A stretch of 46,832 nt of DNA from JAIOSM01 sp964593725 (GCA_964593725.1 CAZQJS010000018.1:1-46832), one strand, 5' to 3'. Shown: positions 35,384 to 44,643, counted from the stretch's first letter. A program made the numbers and translations. The notes: generated by a model not told the origin, from the letters alone.

Positions 35384-38023
35384 ATGAAAAACATCAGGGC
35401 AGACATATTAGTTGAAAAAAAAAGCAAATTCATACAGAATTTCCTTGATCAAAAAGAGGCAAACCTTTTGTATGATCTGAGCAATGCCCTGGATGAGTAT
35501 TTTTATGAAACCTATGGGAGCAGCACAACAGCATGGAATATCAATGCAGCCGGCAATGCCTTTGCGATTATAGCTCTGGGAGGATATGGCAGGGAAGAGC
35601 AGTGTGTCCATTCTGATATAGATATTTTAATTCTGTTTGAAAAAAAAATCCCTGGCAATGCAGAAGCTTTTATCCAGGATATAGTATACCCTCTCTGGGA
35701 TGTACGCTTTGAAGTTGGATATTCCGTAAGAACAATAAATGAGAGCCTTGCAATAGCCTTTGAAAGATTTGATGTATTGACAACAATGCTTGATGCAAGG
35801 TTCATATGCGGTGCTTCACATATCTATTCAACACTCATGGAAAAATTCAGAATAAAACTGAATAAAAAAAAGAATTATAAAGCATGCCTTAAAAACCTCA
35901 TAAGCCATGCAGAAAAAATGCATTCTGATTTCGGGGATTCAACCTATCTGCTTGAGCCCAATCTAAAATCAGGCCATGGGGGTCTAAGGGACTATCACTC
36001 CCTTTTATGGTACGGCAAAATACGGTCAGGAATAAAAAAAATCCACGATCTTGAGTATTACGGGCTATTGACCTATGATGAACATTTAAGACTGATTGAA
36101 ACCCTCACTTTTATCTGGAAGGTCAGAAACTTTTTACACTATATATCAAAGCGTAAATGTGACCAGCTCCATTTTGAGTATCAGATCGAACTTGCAAAGC
36201 TTCTTGGGTTTACACCCAATAAGGGACAGAGGTCTGTGGAAGCATTCATGGGTGAACTGCACTCGAAAATGGAATTCATGAAGCATATTTCCAGAATTGT
36301 TACAGAGGGGATTGCAAGCTCACTCAGAAAAAAAGAACTTCTAAAGTTTTCTGACCCTTCAGCTCCCATGGAAGGGCTTGTAATAAAACAGAACAGACTC
36401 AATTTTGCAGGTACTGTACATGTTATAAACGATCCTTCCCTTCTACTCAAAATCTTTCTTGAAAGCGGTAAAAGAAAGCTCTACCTCTCCATTGAAGCCA
36501 AGAGAATCGTAAGTGAATTTAAATATCTTGTGGATAAAAGTTTCAGGCATGACAGGGAAAATATAAAAATATTCAAAAAAATCCTGGGCCTGTCCCTGTG
36601 GAAGTTTAACATATTAAATGTAATGCTGCCCACAGGTCTTCTGGTAAAATTTATACCTGAATTTGCCTCCATTATTAATAAGATTCAATTTAACCAGTAT
36701 CATCTGTTTCCTGTGGACAAACACTCCATCAGGTGCGTACAGATCGTGAACAGCTTCAGGGGCAAAAAAGGGAGCCCTGCAAATGATCTTTATTCCATTG
36801 TCCACAAAGAGATACGAAACAAGAACACTCTTCTGATTGCAGCACTTCTCCATGATGTTGGAAAAGGAGCACCCGGGCAGGGCCACTCGGAAAAGGGAGC
36901 AAAAATAGTACAAAAACCACTTAAACGCATGGAGTATACCTCGTCTGAAATAAGTGACATCACCTTTGTCATTAGAAATCATCTCTTTTTGATTAAGATA
37001 GCAACAAGGCGTGATATAAATGATGAAGAGACTGCTGTTTTCTGTGCAAAAAAAATCGGGACCCTGGAACGTCTGAGAATGCTATATCTTCTCACGGTTG
37101 CCGATTCCATGGCAACAGGACCAAAGGCCTGGAATGACTGGACAGAGACCCTTTTAAAGGATCTGTTCCTTAAAACAGTCAATGTCATGAAAAACAGGGC
37201 TTTTATCTCCAGAAAAAGTTTAAGAATTACAGAGGAGAAAAAGAACAGACTTCATGCATGGTTCAATGAAAAATCAGATTCAAAAGCCATCCATAAAAAA
37301 ATAGACTCCATGTCTTATAGATATCTGCTCCATACTCCCCTGGATGAAATCCTTGAACACATAGAGCTGTTTTCAAAGCGGGGCAATGACAGCTTCAGCT
37401 GGCAGATAAAGGAAGAAAAAGAGTCCGGGCTGCGTATTGTGACCATATGCGGCAGGGATAAACCAGGATTTTTTTCCAAGGTAGCTGGAGTGTTTTTCAT
37501 GAATAATATCTCAATACAGGCATCAGATGCTTTTTTCTGGGATGCAAACACAGTGCTTGATATATTCAGGGTCATGCCACCGGATGATATAATCTTTGAA
37601 AAGGAAAAATGGAAAAAAATAGAAAAAGATCTTGAGCATGCCATTGATGATGATGATTTCCTGAATGACCTTATAAACAGGATACCCAGGGCATATACGC
37701 CGGATTCAGGACAATTTCTGCAGCCAAGCAAAGTAAAGATCGACAATATAACATCAAGTTTTTATACTATCATTGAGATTTATGCCCATGATTTTCCAGG
37801 GATTCTCTTTGCCATCACAAATGCCCTGCATGAAAACAATGTTGATGTAAAACTTGCTAAAATTGCAACAAAAATAGATCAGGTTATTGATATTTTCTAT
37901 GTATGCTCTGCCGAATATGGTCAGAAAATTGAATCTTTAGAAACCCTTGCAGCTATAAAAGCAAGTATTCTGCAATCTCTGCCTGAAACAAACCTAAAGG
38001 AGGAAGAATATGAAGAAAATTGA
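35384..38023 (+). CDS. glnD: [protein-PII] uridylyltransferase/uridylyl-removing enzyme
   Basis: About 879 residues, the normal GlnD length. Domains in order: nucleotidyltransferase (LGGYGREEQCVHSDIDILI near residues 66-84), a helical domain, an HD domain (ALLHDVGKG near 490) and two C-terminal ACT domains (RIVTICGRDKPGFFSKV and IIEIYAHDFPGILFAI) that sense glutamine. It should uridylylate PII under nitrogen limitation, and the target is encoded next door. An upstream TTG at 35354 lies in the sigma-54 site, so I take ATG 35384, although no good ribosome-binding site precedes it. The end overlaps glnB by 14 bases. Confidence 0.93.
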   Translation: MKNIRADILVEKKSKFIQNFLDQKEANLLYDLSNALDEYFYETYGSSTTAWNINAAGNAFAIIALGGYGREEQCVHSDIDILILFEKKIPGNAEAFIQDIVYPLWDVRFEVGYSVRTINESLAIAFERFDVLTTMLDARFICGASHIYSTLMEKFRIKLNKKKNYKACLKNLISHAEKMHSDFGDSTYLLEPNLKSGHGGLRDYHSLLWYGKIRSGIKKIHDLEYYGLLTYDEHLRLIETLTFIWKVRNFLHYISKRKCDQLHFEYQIELAKLLGFTPNKGQRSVEAFMGELHSKMEFMKHISRIVTEGIASSLRKKELLKFSDPSAPMEGLVIKQNRLNFAGTVHVINDPSLLLKIFLESGKRKLYLSIEAKRIVSEFKYLVDKSFRHDRENIKIFKKILGLSLWKFNILNVMLPTGLLVKFIPEFASIINKIQFNQYHLFPVDKHSIRCVQIVNSFRGKKGSPANDLYSIVHKEIRNKNTLLIAALLHDVGKGAPGQGHSEKGAKIVQKPLKRMEYTSSEISDITFVIRNHLFLIKIATRRDINDEETAVFCAKKIGTLERLRMLYLLTVADSMATGPKAWNDWTETLLKDLFLKTVNVMKNRAFISRKSLRITEEKKNRLHAWFNEKSDSKAIHKKIDSMSYRYLLHTPLDEILEHIELFSKRGNDSFSWQIKEEKESGLRIVTICGRDKPGFFSKVAGVFFMNNISIQASDAFFWDANTVLDIFRVMPPDDIIFEKEKWKKIEKDLEHAIDDDDFLNDLINRIPRAYTPDSGQFLQPSKVKIDNITSSFYTIIEIYAHDFPGILFAITNALHENNVDVKLAKIATKIDQVIDIFYVCSAEYGQKIESLETLAAIKASILQSLPETNLKEEEYEEN

Positions 38024-38348
38024 GGCTATAATAAAGCCCTTTAAACTTGACGATGTTAAAGAAGCCCTTAATGAAATCGGAGTACATGGCATGACAGTCA
38101 CGGAAGTAAACGGCTATGGACGACAGAAAGGCCATAAGGAGATCTATAGAGGAGCTGAATATGTTGTTGATTTTGTGCCAAAAATCAAGATTGAAATTGT
38201 TATTACCAAGGAGAGGGTTAAAGAGGCAATCAAAACAATTTGTGATGCTGCCAACACCGGAAAAATCGGTGACGGTAAAATTTTTGTCTCAACCATTGAA
38301 CAGGCAATACGTGTAAGAACAGGTGAAACAGGAACAGAAGCAGTATAA
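38010..38348 (+). CDS. glnB: nitrogen regulatory protein PII
   Basis: A 112-residue PII signalling protein of normal length. The T-loop segment IYRGAEYVVDFVPK contains Tyr46 and Tyr51, the latter being the uridylylation site. The GKIGDGKIFV signature for ATP/2-oxoglutarate binding is present. It starts inside the end of glnD behind AAAGGAGGAAG, so it is translationally coupled to its modifying enzyme. It also precedes glnA by 43 bases, so the operon holds sensor, signal protein and target enzyme. Confidence 0.95.
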   Translation: MKKIEAIIKPFKLDDVKEALNEIGVHGMTVTEVNGYGRQKGHKEIYRGAEYVVDFVPKIKIEIVITKERVKEAIKTICDAANTGKIGDGKIFVSTIEQAIRVRTGETGTEAV

Positions 38349-38391
38349 ATATAACTATTATTAATATTAAATTTTTTTATGGAGGAAAAAG

Positions 38392-39804
38392 ATGGGGCCT
38401 AAAGAAGTTATTAAAATGGCAAAGGAAAACAATGTAAGAGTAGTTGATATCAGGTATATGGACTTTCCCGGAACCTGGCAGCACTTCAGTGTTCCCATTG
38501 GTGAGTTTACTGAATCTTCATTTGAAGATGGATTTGGATTTGACGGATCAAGCATGAGGGCATGGCAGGAAATCAACAATAGTGACATGATTGTTATCCC
38601 TGATCCTGACACTGCAAAGATTGATCCCTTTTTCGAATCTCCCACCCTTGCAATAATCGGCAGCATACACGATCCCATTACCAGGGAATCATACAGCCGT
38701 GACCCAAGGCATATTGCACAGAAGACCGAGCAGTATTTTAAAAGCACAGGAATCGGGGATACAATTTACATTGGGCCTGAGCCTGAATTCTTTATCTTTG
38801 ACAGCATCAAGTATGCATCTGAAAATCACTTTGCATTTTACGAAATAGACTCTGAAGAGGGAATATGGAATACCGGACATGACGAAATGCCGAACCTGGG
38901 GTATAAAATCCGCCATAAACAAGGATATTTCCCACTTCCGCCGGCTGATAAATTCCAGGACATGCGTACTGAAATGATGCTTACCTTAGAAGACCTGGGC
39001 ATAGAAATGGAGTGCCAGCACCATGAAGTTGCAACCGCAGGCCAGTCTGAAATTGATTTAAGGTTTGCCTCCCTTGTCAAGATGAGTGATCAGCTTGCAT
39101 GGTTCAAATATGTACTGAAAAACGTTGCAGCCAAATACAACCGTACAGTAACCTTTATGCCAAAGCCCCTTTATAATGATAATGGTACGGGAATGCATAC
39201 CCATGTCAGCTTCTGGAATGGCGACACCCCGATATTTGCCGGCAATAAATATGCAGGCATGTCAGATGAAGCCCTGTTTGCCATTGGTGGGATTATGAAG
39301 CACTGCAAAGCCCTGTGCGCCATAACAAACCCAACCACCAACTCCTACAAACGTCTTGTACCTGGTTTTGAAGCGCCCATAAACCTTGCCTATTCAAGCC
39401 GCAACAGAAGTGCTGCCATCCGGCTTCCCATGTATTCAAGTTCACCTAAAGCAAAACGTATTGAGTTCAGAACACCTGACCCATCATGTAATGGTTACCT
39501 TGCATTCTCAGCAATTGCCATGGCAATGATGGATGGAATCCAGAATAAACTCGATCCTGGTGATCCCATGGATAAAAACATTTATGACCTTGCACCGGAA
39601 GAACTCCAGGAACTGGATTCTGCACCGGGCTCCCTGGAAGAAGCATTAAATGCCCTTGAAGCCGACCATGATTTCCTTCTCAAGGGAGATGTGTTTACCA
39701 AGGATGTTATAAACCACTGGATAAGCTATAAGAGGGAAAATGAGGTCACACCTGTTAACAGCCGGCCCCATCCCCATGAATTTTATCTCTATTTTGATAT
39801 TTAA
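38392..39804 (+). CDS. glnA: glutamine synthetase type I
   Basis: A 470-residue GlnA of the adenylylated GSI-beta class. Signatures: DGSSMRAW, the ATP and metal motif PEPEFFIF at about 130-137, NGTGMHTH, and GFEAPINLAYSSRNRSAAIRLP split across the Glu/Arg site. The adenylylation site is Tyr398 in DKNIYDLAPEE. ATG follows GGAGG at a standard distance. It makes glutamine from glutamate, ammonia and ATP, and is probably co-regulated with PII. Confidence 0.97.
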   Translation: MGPKEVIKMAKENNVRVVDIRYMDFPGTWQHFSVPIGEFTESSFEDGFGFDGSSMRAWQEINNSDMIVIPDPDTAKIDPFFESPTLAIIGSIHDPITRESYSRDPRHIAQKTEQYFKSTGIGDTIYIGPEPEFFIFDSIKYASENHFAFYEIDSEEGIWNTGHDEMPNLGYKIRHKQGYFPLPPADKFQDMRTEMMLTLEDLGIEMECQHHEVATAGQSEIDLRFASLVKMSDQLAWFKYVLKNVAAKYNRTVTFMPKPLYNDNGTGMHTHVSFWNGDTPIFAGNKYAGMSDEALFAIGGIMKHCKALCAITNPTTNSYKRLVPGFEAPINLAYSSRNRSAAIRLPMYSSSPKAKRIEFRTPDPSCNGYLAFSAIAMAMMDGIQNKLDPGDPMDKNIYDLAPEELQELDSAPGSLEEALNALEADHDFLLKGDVFTKDVINHWISYKRENEVTPVNSRPHPHEFYLYFDI

Positions 39805-39853
39805 CAGTCTGTTGATTATTTAAATCAATACCTGTCAGATACATATTCACTCC

Positions 39854-39892
39854 ACAGGCTGCTGCATGATGTTTATGGAGCAGCCTGTTTCC
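39854..39892 (+). terminator. hairpin terminator after glnA
   Basis: Perfect 10-bp inverted repeat ACAGGCTGCT / AGCAGCCTGT around a 15-base loop, 50 bases after the glnA stop. It is followed by TT and, about 13 bases later, by a seven-T run at 39900. A typical operon-end hairpin. Confidence 0.6.
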
Positions 39893-39996
39893 CTATCCTG
39901 TTTTTTTCTTTACTTCCTTCATTTTTTTGATGAAAAAAATATTAAAATATTGTACTCTTATGGAGAAATTTAATCACAGGAGCAAACAATCGTAAT

Positions 39997-40872
39997 ATGA
40001 AATATGTATTCTTGTATCCATTGCTTATACTCATACTGATCCTTCAGCCTGGTATTGCTTTTTCCAACATACACAATTCAAACACAATTTTTAAAAATCT
40101 TACTGCAAGACTTATCAGGGATGGGTTTACTAAAACCAGAATAGACAGGTTGTATGCCCATAAGGATATCCTCTTTGATGCAAAAGGGGTCTCCCTGTTT
40201 TTTATCCACTCCGAGGCAAACCTTGACTATGGTCAGTTTGTATCAAAAAGTGCATTAATCGATGCCAAGATCTATATGAACGAGCACAGATACAACCTTG
40301 ATGCAGCTGAAATTAAATACGGTGTTGACAAGACAATAATCACAGCCATCATACTTGTGGAGACAAGCCTTGGTAAATATCTTGGCAACAGGCTTGTCAT
40401 CAATACCCTTTCAACCATGGCAGCCCTTAAAAACAACAGGGTAAGGGAAAAATTTTACAGATCCATATCCAGCGAAAAAAAATTTTCCAGGTCTGAGTTT
40501 GAAAAAAAAGCAAAATATAAAGCAAAATGGGCATATATTGAATTAAAAGCATTGCTGAAATATGCCAAAAGAGAAAACCTTGACCCTTTTAAAATCAAAG
40601 GGTCCTATGCAGGTGCACTGGGGATTTCACAATTCCTGCCAAGCAATGCCCTGAGCCTTGCAGCCGACGGTGATAATGACGGATCAATAAACCTGTTTCA
40701 CCATCCGGATGCTATTTACAGCATAGCAAACTTTCTTAAACATTATGGATGGGACCCTGACATTAAAGGTCAGAAAGCATATAAAATTCTGTACAAATAT
40801 AACCACAGCAAACCCTATGTTGATACATTGCTGAAAATATCCAACCAGCTTAAGGAGTTATCTTATATATGA
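39997..40872 (+). CDS. MltB-type lytic transglycosylase
   Basis: A 291-residue envelope protein with an N-terminal signal peptide (residues 1-22). The MltB-like catalytic domain carries the likely catalytic Glu122 in VETSLGKYLGN. GSYAGALGISQFLPSN and the calcium-binding-like loop DGDNDGSINLFHHPDAI are hallmarks of the family. It should cleave murein glycan strands with anhydro-sugar formation. The small downstream gene overlaps its stop, so the pair is one operon. There is no lipobox at the signal end. Confidence 0.88.
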   Translation: MKYVFLYPLLILILILQPGIAFSNIHNSNTIFKNLTARLIRDGFTKTRIDRLYAHKDILFDAKGVSLFFIHSEANLDYGQFVSKSALIDAKIYMNEHRYNLDAAEIKYGVDKTIITAIILVETSLGKYLGNRLVINTLSTMAALKNNRVREKFYRSISSEKKFSRSEFEKKAKYKAKWAYIELKALLKYAKRENLDPFKIKGSYAGALGISQFLPSNALSLAADGDNDGSINLFHHPDAIYSIANFLKHYGWDPDIKGQKAYKILYKYNHSKPYVDTLLKISNQLKELSYI

Positions 40873-41078
40873 ACCAGACTTCTTTGATAATTATTGCTGC
40901 AGGAGTTATTTTATGGATTTTAACGTCTCTGTCTCTGGTTGATATCCTTCTTAAGGATTTTGGTTCCCTTAAAAACAAAGTTATCTGGTTTATCATCGCC
41001 TTTATTCCTGTTTTTGGCTGGCTTATCTATCTTATTTTTGGCTTTAAAAAGGGTACAAGAAAAATACCTGAGATTTAA
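40869..41078 (+). CDS. small membrane protein with PLDc_N domain
   Basis: A 69-residue protein with two hydrophobic helices separated by a short charged turn, then a basic tail. The sequence WFIIAFIPVFGWLIYLIFG with the preceding LVDILLKD fits the 'phospholipase D nuclease, N-terminal' (PLDc_N) domain found alone in many bacteria, function unknown. It overlaps the transglycosylase stop by 4 bases (ATGA). Confidence 0.75.
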   Translation: MNQTSLIIIAAGVILWILTSLSLVDILLKDFGSLKNKVIWFIIAFIPVFGWLIYLIFGFKKGTRKIPEI

Positions 41079-41174
41079 TCTTTTATGGCCTGGGCAGAAT
41101 TAATAAAACCTCTGGTTTTCTAAAAAGAAAAAGTATGAGGGAGGCTCTGCAATGTTCACAGAACGCTCTTACTC

Positions 41175-41774
41175 TTAAACTAAGCTGAAAACCTTTGCCA
41201 TATTGCCCGACCATTTACGGACAGTATCTTGATTAATAAAATTACCCTCCCTGACTTCAGGCATAAAAAACATGGCAAGTTTCATAATAAACCAGTGCAT
41301 AAGACTAAGCTTGCTTAAATCTAAATTTCCCTTAAAAAAAGCGAGACCCACAGGATTCTGTCCATTTATTATTTTTTTCAAATTATCAGTATAAAAGGAA
41401 GCAGTATGTTTTTTTTCCATAAAATTCAATTTTTTAGCTTGTTCACCCAAAAGATTAAACTCCGGATCAATAAATAATGAAGTGTTTTGGTTTTCTTTGT
41501 TTTGTATGACACTCATGCACGTAAAGAAAAAAGCAAAAGGTTTTTTATGCAACAAATGGCAATTTTTTTTTAAGAGCTTTGTTATTTTAGCAGAACATTT
41601 TCCGACATGGATGGGACTTCCCACAATGACCGCATCATAGTCATCAAATCGATGAAATGTGACAGGAAGCAAATCAACATCAAACCCATTTTTTATAAAA
41701 TCTTTTTCAATGATCCCTGCCACCTTTTTTGTCGCACCATACCCACTGTCATAAGTGATTAGAATTTTTTTCAT
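41175..41774 (-). CDS. flavodoxin-domain protein
   Basis: About 199 residues. The N-terminal flavodoxin fold has the phosphate-binding loop ITYDSGYGATKKVA and later the phrase DAVIVGSPIHVGKCSAKI, typical of the Flavodoxin_5 (HemG-like) group. A protoporphyrinogen oxidase role is possible, but nothing nearby supports heme synthesis, so a general FMN redox protein is safer. ATG at 41774 is preferred to TTG at 41780. It is divergent from the AAA ATPase-PadR pair across a perfect palindrome. Confidence 0.8.
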   Translation of the reverse strand: MKKILITYDSGYGATKKVAGIIEKDFIKNGFDVDLLPVTFHRFDDYDAVIVGSPIHVGKCSAKITKLLKKNCHLLHKKPFAFFFTCMSVIQNKENQNTSLFIDPEFNLLGEQAKKLNFMEKKHTASFYTDNLKKIINGQNPVGLAFFKGNLDLSKLSLMHWFIMKLAMFFMPEVREGNFINQDTVRKWSGNMAKVFSLV

Positions 41775-41873
41775 GATCAATAATCCTTAATCTTAATAAA
41801 AATATATCAATAGAAATGTACAAAATATAAATCCATACTAAAAAAACCTTTGAAAAAGGGTAATTTTCATATT

Positions 41874-41920
41874 AATTTATTGACATAGTAGTATGAAGTA
41901 TACTACTATGTCAATAAATT
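41874..41920. promoter_or_regulatory. perfect 21-bp palindrome, candidate operator in divergent intergenic region
   Basis: Arms 41874-41894 and 41900-41920 are perfect inverted repeats around the 5-base spacer GAAGT. Each arm contains TTGACA (on its own strand) followed by TAGTAGTAT. It lies 57 bases before the AAA ATPase start and about 100 before the flavodoxin start. It is AT-rich and lacks a T-tract, so an operator is likelier than a terminator. The PadR protein encoded two genes away is the obvious candidate binder. Confidence 0.6.
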
Positions 41921-41976
41921 TTATTAGTGTGCATATTTTAAATAAATCAGTAGACAAAACCAAAAGGAGGGCTAAA

Positions 41977-42735
41977 TTGATTTATCTAAAACAGGTGGAT
42001 ATCCTCTCGGAAAAATTTCCTGTTCTTGATTGTTATCCCTTTAATCTGGATTTGTTTCAAAATACGGATAAAGTCCGATTTGATACGCCTATTACACTTT
42101 TCTGTGGAGAAAATGGTACTGGCAAATCCACTCTGCTTAGAGCCATTGCCATTAGATGTGGAATCCATATCTGGCAGAATGACTCCAGCTTAAGATACGA
42201 GCCAAATCCTTACGAAGAAGATCTTTACAAAACTATTTGCGTCCAATGGAAAGACAGACCAGTACCGGGCTCATTTTTTGGATCTCAAATCTTTTCACAG
42301 TTTACAAAAAATCTTGAAGAGTGGGCAATCGGAGATGCCAAAATGTTCAATTATTTCGGTGGAAAATCTCTTATTACCCAGTCCCATGGTCAATCACTTA
42401 TGTCTTATTTTCAATCCCGCTACAGCATTAAAGGATTATACTTTCTGGATGAACCGGAAACTGCCCTGTCACCATCATCCTTGATTGAACTTTTAAATCT
42501 TTTGATAAAAACAAGCCTGCAGGGCCATGCCCAATTTATTATTGTGACCCATTCTCCTCTGTTGCTGGCTTGTCCGGATTCTTGTATTTATAGTTTTGAT
42601 AACCCTGCAATTGAGTCAATAGACTATGAAGATACAGAGTATTATAAACTTTATAAAACATTTATGAACCGTCCGAAAGATTTTATCAAATACCCTGCAC
42701 AGCCGCCAAAAGCTCCGCCCCTGGGTATAATTTAA
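41977..42735 (+). CDS. AAA-family ATPase (ABC/RecF-like, AAA_21/AAA_23)
   Basis: A 252-residue predicted ATPase from TTG at 41977, which has AAGGAGG six bases upstream. An upstream in-frame codon at 41893 lies inside the palindrome and is unlikely. Walker A is CGENGTGKSTLLRAIA, Walker B LYFLDEPETALSP, followed by a switch His in IIVTHSPLLLACP. The type is widespread as a stand-alone cytosolic ATPase, role unclear. It is 21 bases upstream of a PadR regulator, and probably controlled by it. Confidence 0.85.
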   Translation: MIYLKQVDILSEKFPVLDCYPFNLDLFQNTDKVRFDTPITLFCGENGTGKSTLLRAIAIRCGIHIWQNDSSLRYEPNPYEEDLYKTICVQWKDRPVPGSFFGSQIFSQFTKNLEEWAIGDAKMFNYFGGKSLITQSHGQSLMSYFQSRYSIKGLYFLDEPETALSPSSLIELLNLLIKTSLQGHAQFIIVTHSPLLLACPDSCIYSFDNPAIESIDYEDTEYYKLYKTFMNRPKDFIKYPAQPPKAPPLGII

Positions 42736-42756
42736 CAATACTAATAAGGAGTCTGT

Positions 42757-43287
42757 ATGTCAGCAGTTAACCTGGTCATTCTTGGGATATTAAAAAAGCA
42801 AAGCATGAATGCATATGAAATGAAGAAGCAGATTGAGCACATCAGACTAAAGAACTGGATGAAAATCGGGGCTCCGACCATTTATCAGAATTTAAAAAAA
42901 TTGGCTGAAAAAGGTTACCTTTCAACCAAAACCGTTAAACATGGAAATATGCCTGAAAAAGTAATCTATACCATGACTGAATCTGGTAATGCGTTGTTCC
43001 ATGAACTGATGGTCAAGTTTTCCAAAACTCCAAGCTCGATTTATTTTGATTTTAATGCATTTTTGATCAACCTGGATCTGGTTGATAAAGACCGCGGTAT
43101 CGCTATGCTCAAAGATTTGAGACAATTCTTTCAAAACAGTTATATTAATCTGAAAAAAGATAGAGAAGCGATTAAAGATGCCTGGATTGGAGGAGATGCT
43201 ATAATGCAGCAATATGACCAGCTGTTCAACACCATGATCCAATGGTCAAACAACTTGATTACAGCGTATGAAAAAGATTCTTTATAG
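42757..43287 (+). CDS. PadR-family transcriptional regulator
   Basis: A 176-residue protein. The N-terminal winged helix (VILGILKKQSMNAYEMKKQI ending in the wing around KTVKHGNMPEKVIYTMT) is the PadR signature, and the C-terminal helical part (about 95-176) is the dimerisation domain of the PadR-like subclass. It is preceded by AAGGAG. PadR proteins usually repress neighbouring efflux or stress genes in response to small molecules. The palindrome at 41874-41920 is the likely autoregulatory site. Confidence 0.88.
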   Translation: MSAVNLVILGILKKQSMNAYEMKKQIEHIRLKNWMKIGAPTIYQNLKKLAEKGYLSTKTVKHGNMPEKVIYTMTESGNALFHELMVKFSKTPSSIYFDFNAFLINLDLVDKDRGIAMLKDLRQFFQNSYINLKKDREAIKDAWIGGDAIMQQYDQLFNTMIQWSNNLITAYEKDSL

Positions 43288-43465
43288 GAAACAATCCAGC
43301 CTTAAAGAGAGCGTTTGCCTCAAACAGTTGATACGGACCATGCTGAATATCTGTAAATAAAGGATCTGTATCACAATTTGCCCTGTTTTCCGGATTTAAT
43401 CGACTTGTTTTGGGGGCAGCAGCTTAAGATATAATCAGAGAACTTTGATTGATTTATTCCGGAAA

Positions 43466-43785
43466 TTAACATGTCCAGGCTCTTACCCAAAGGTTTACAG
43501 CCAAATCTGTACAGAGAACAGGGATAGTAGTAATATCATTCCTATCGGCTTTGCGGTCAATTTAAGAACATCAAGTGCTTCAGCCATGGGCGAATCAATT
43601 TCATTGTCTGAGGCAGTTACCCAGCAGCGCACCTTTCCTCCCCGGCTTTCAGGACCGTATGTCGGTGTATAAACAACATGCTGTCCATCTTTCATTGCCT
43701 GATATGCAATAAAGTTCCCAATATCCAGAACACCTTGCCCTCCATGACCTGAGATCATTACCTTCAGGGTACAATCAGGTTTCAA
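43466..43785 (-). pseudogene. remnant of 2-oxoacid:acceptor oxidoreductase gamma subunit (korC/porG type)
   Basis: The start (TTG at 43785) reads as a normal gamma subunit for about 75 residues: VMISGHGGQGVLDIGNFIA, PTYGPESRGGKVRCWV and EIDSPMAEALDVL. The frame then jumps to unrelated sequence and stops at 43495. In another frame the downstream bases read KADRNDITTIPVLCTDLAVN, like the family's IPVPATEIA region. About 50 residues of the middle are missing. I infer an internal deletion plus frameshift. The other subunits are absent. Confidence 0.7.
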
Positions 43786-43810
43786 TTCTTCATATCTATC
43801 AGGAAAATTA

Positions 43811-44035
43811 AACCTGGAAAATGATGAATATCAAAAGATACGCACAGGCAGTGACAAAATAACAATTAATGTGAAATTGTCGAACAGGGAAAAAGAAGTC
43901 CTGCGTATGTTAACAGAAAGCTATACCAATGTTCAACTATCTACAAGCATCAACACAGTAAAAACTCACGTAAGCAATATATTTAATAAATTTGGAGTAA
44001 ATGACCGAACCCAGGCAGCTGTCTACCTGTTTTAA
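43811..44035 (+). pseudogene. LuxR-type HTH remnant (response regulator C-terminus)
   Basis: The frame ending at TAA 44033-44035 contains LSNREKEVLRMLTES then TSINTVKTHVSNIFNKFG, a clear LuxR/NarL C-terminal DNA-binding domain ending VNDRTQAAVYLF. The second helix is about four residues shorter than normal. No receiver domain and no convincing start precede it. The bases before 43790 are the antisense of the korC remnant. I infer a broken fragment; a short product from GTG 43871 cannot be excluded. Confidence 0.65.
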
Positions 44036-44484
44036 CCCTGTATTTTTGATTTATCTGAACATTTTTCCAATAAGCCCAGTAACTCAATGGTTATCTTACA
44101 GACCAGCCTGTTGCATTCTTGAGACTGATATTTTTTACCAAACTTATCTCTTAAGGTTTTGCAATGTGTGGTGTGATAAATATCTATAAATCTGCATCGA
44201 AGCTCAGCACTGAGGTTCGCCGGAATATCCCAGTTTTCTCCGGGTTTTTTTCTGCCATACAAATGCCCTATTGCAATTAATCCTCCGGAAAATGCACCGC
44301 AAGCTTCATCAAATGTTCTTCCCATGCCAGCCCCAAAGGCTGTCGCATGTGCCAATGCCTGGGCAGGGTTTTTGTTGAATGTTTCAAGAATGGCTGCCGC
44401 AACAGCTTCTGCACAATGGAAACCATTTTCAAAATAATATGATGCCTTTTTTCCAGATGCTGATTTTAATTTTGTTGTTAACAT
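44032..44484 (-). CDS. C_GCAxxG_C_C family putative redox protein
   Basis: A 150-residue protein with the conserved-cysteine pattern of this family: Cys in FHCAEAVAAAI, the CGAFSGG motif following GMGRTFDEA, and later cysteines in THCKTL, QECNRL and VCK. The family is a proposed redox-active or metal-binding protein of unknown substrate. ATG at 44484 has AGGAG nine bases upstream. It is divergent from a LysR-type regulator, a standard regulator-target pairing. Confidence 0.82.
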   Translation of the reverse strand: MLTTKLKSASGKKASYYFENGFHCAEAVAAAILETFNKNPAQALAHATAFGAGMGRTFDEACGAFSGGLIAIGHLYGRKKPGENWDIPANLSAELRCRFIDIYHTTHCKTLRDKFGKKYQSQECNRLVCKITIELLGLLEKCSDKSKIQG

Positions 44485-44558
44485 TATCTAATACTCCTTG
44501 ATAAAATATTATTATCTGTCTTGCTATCATCTAATATATCTATTAAACTAATTAAACG

Positions 44559-44573
44559 ATCGAATCCAACGAT
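44559..44573. promoter_or_regulatory. candidate LysR-type operator (T-N11-A dyad)
   Basis: ATCG-N7-CGAT forms a 15-base dyad with the T-N11-A core typical of LysR-type sites. It lies in the divergent gap, 71 bases before the lysR ATG and 75 before the C_GCAxxG_C_C start. Extra CGAT copies are at 44557 and 44580. Confidence 0.5.
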
Positions 44574-44643
44574 TTATTTCGATGGAAACTATCTCAATAA
44601 CCGATGCTAAATAAATTGTGCTATTAAAAAACAGGAGTAAGGC

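Noticed and set aside
41105..41119. AAAACC-TCT-GGTTTT hairpin between convergent genes
   Set aside because: It could be a small bidirectional terminator, but the stem is mostly A-T and only 6 bp, so I do not call it.
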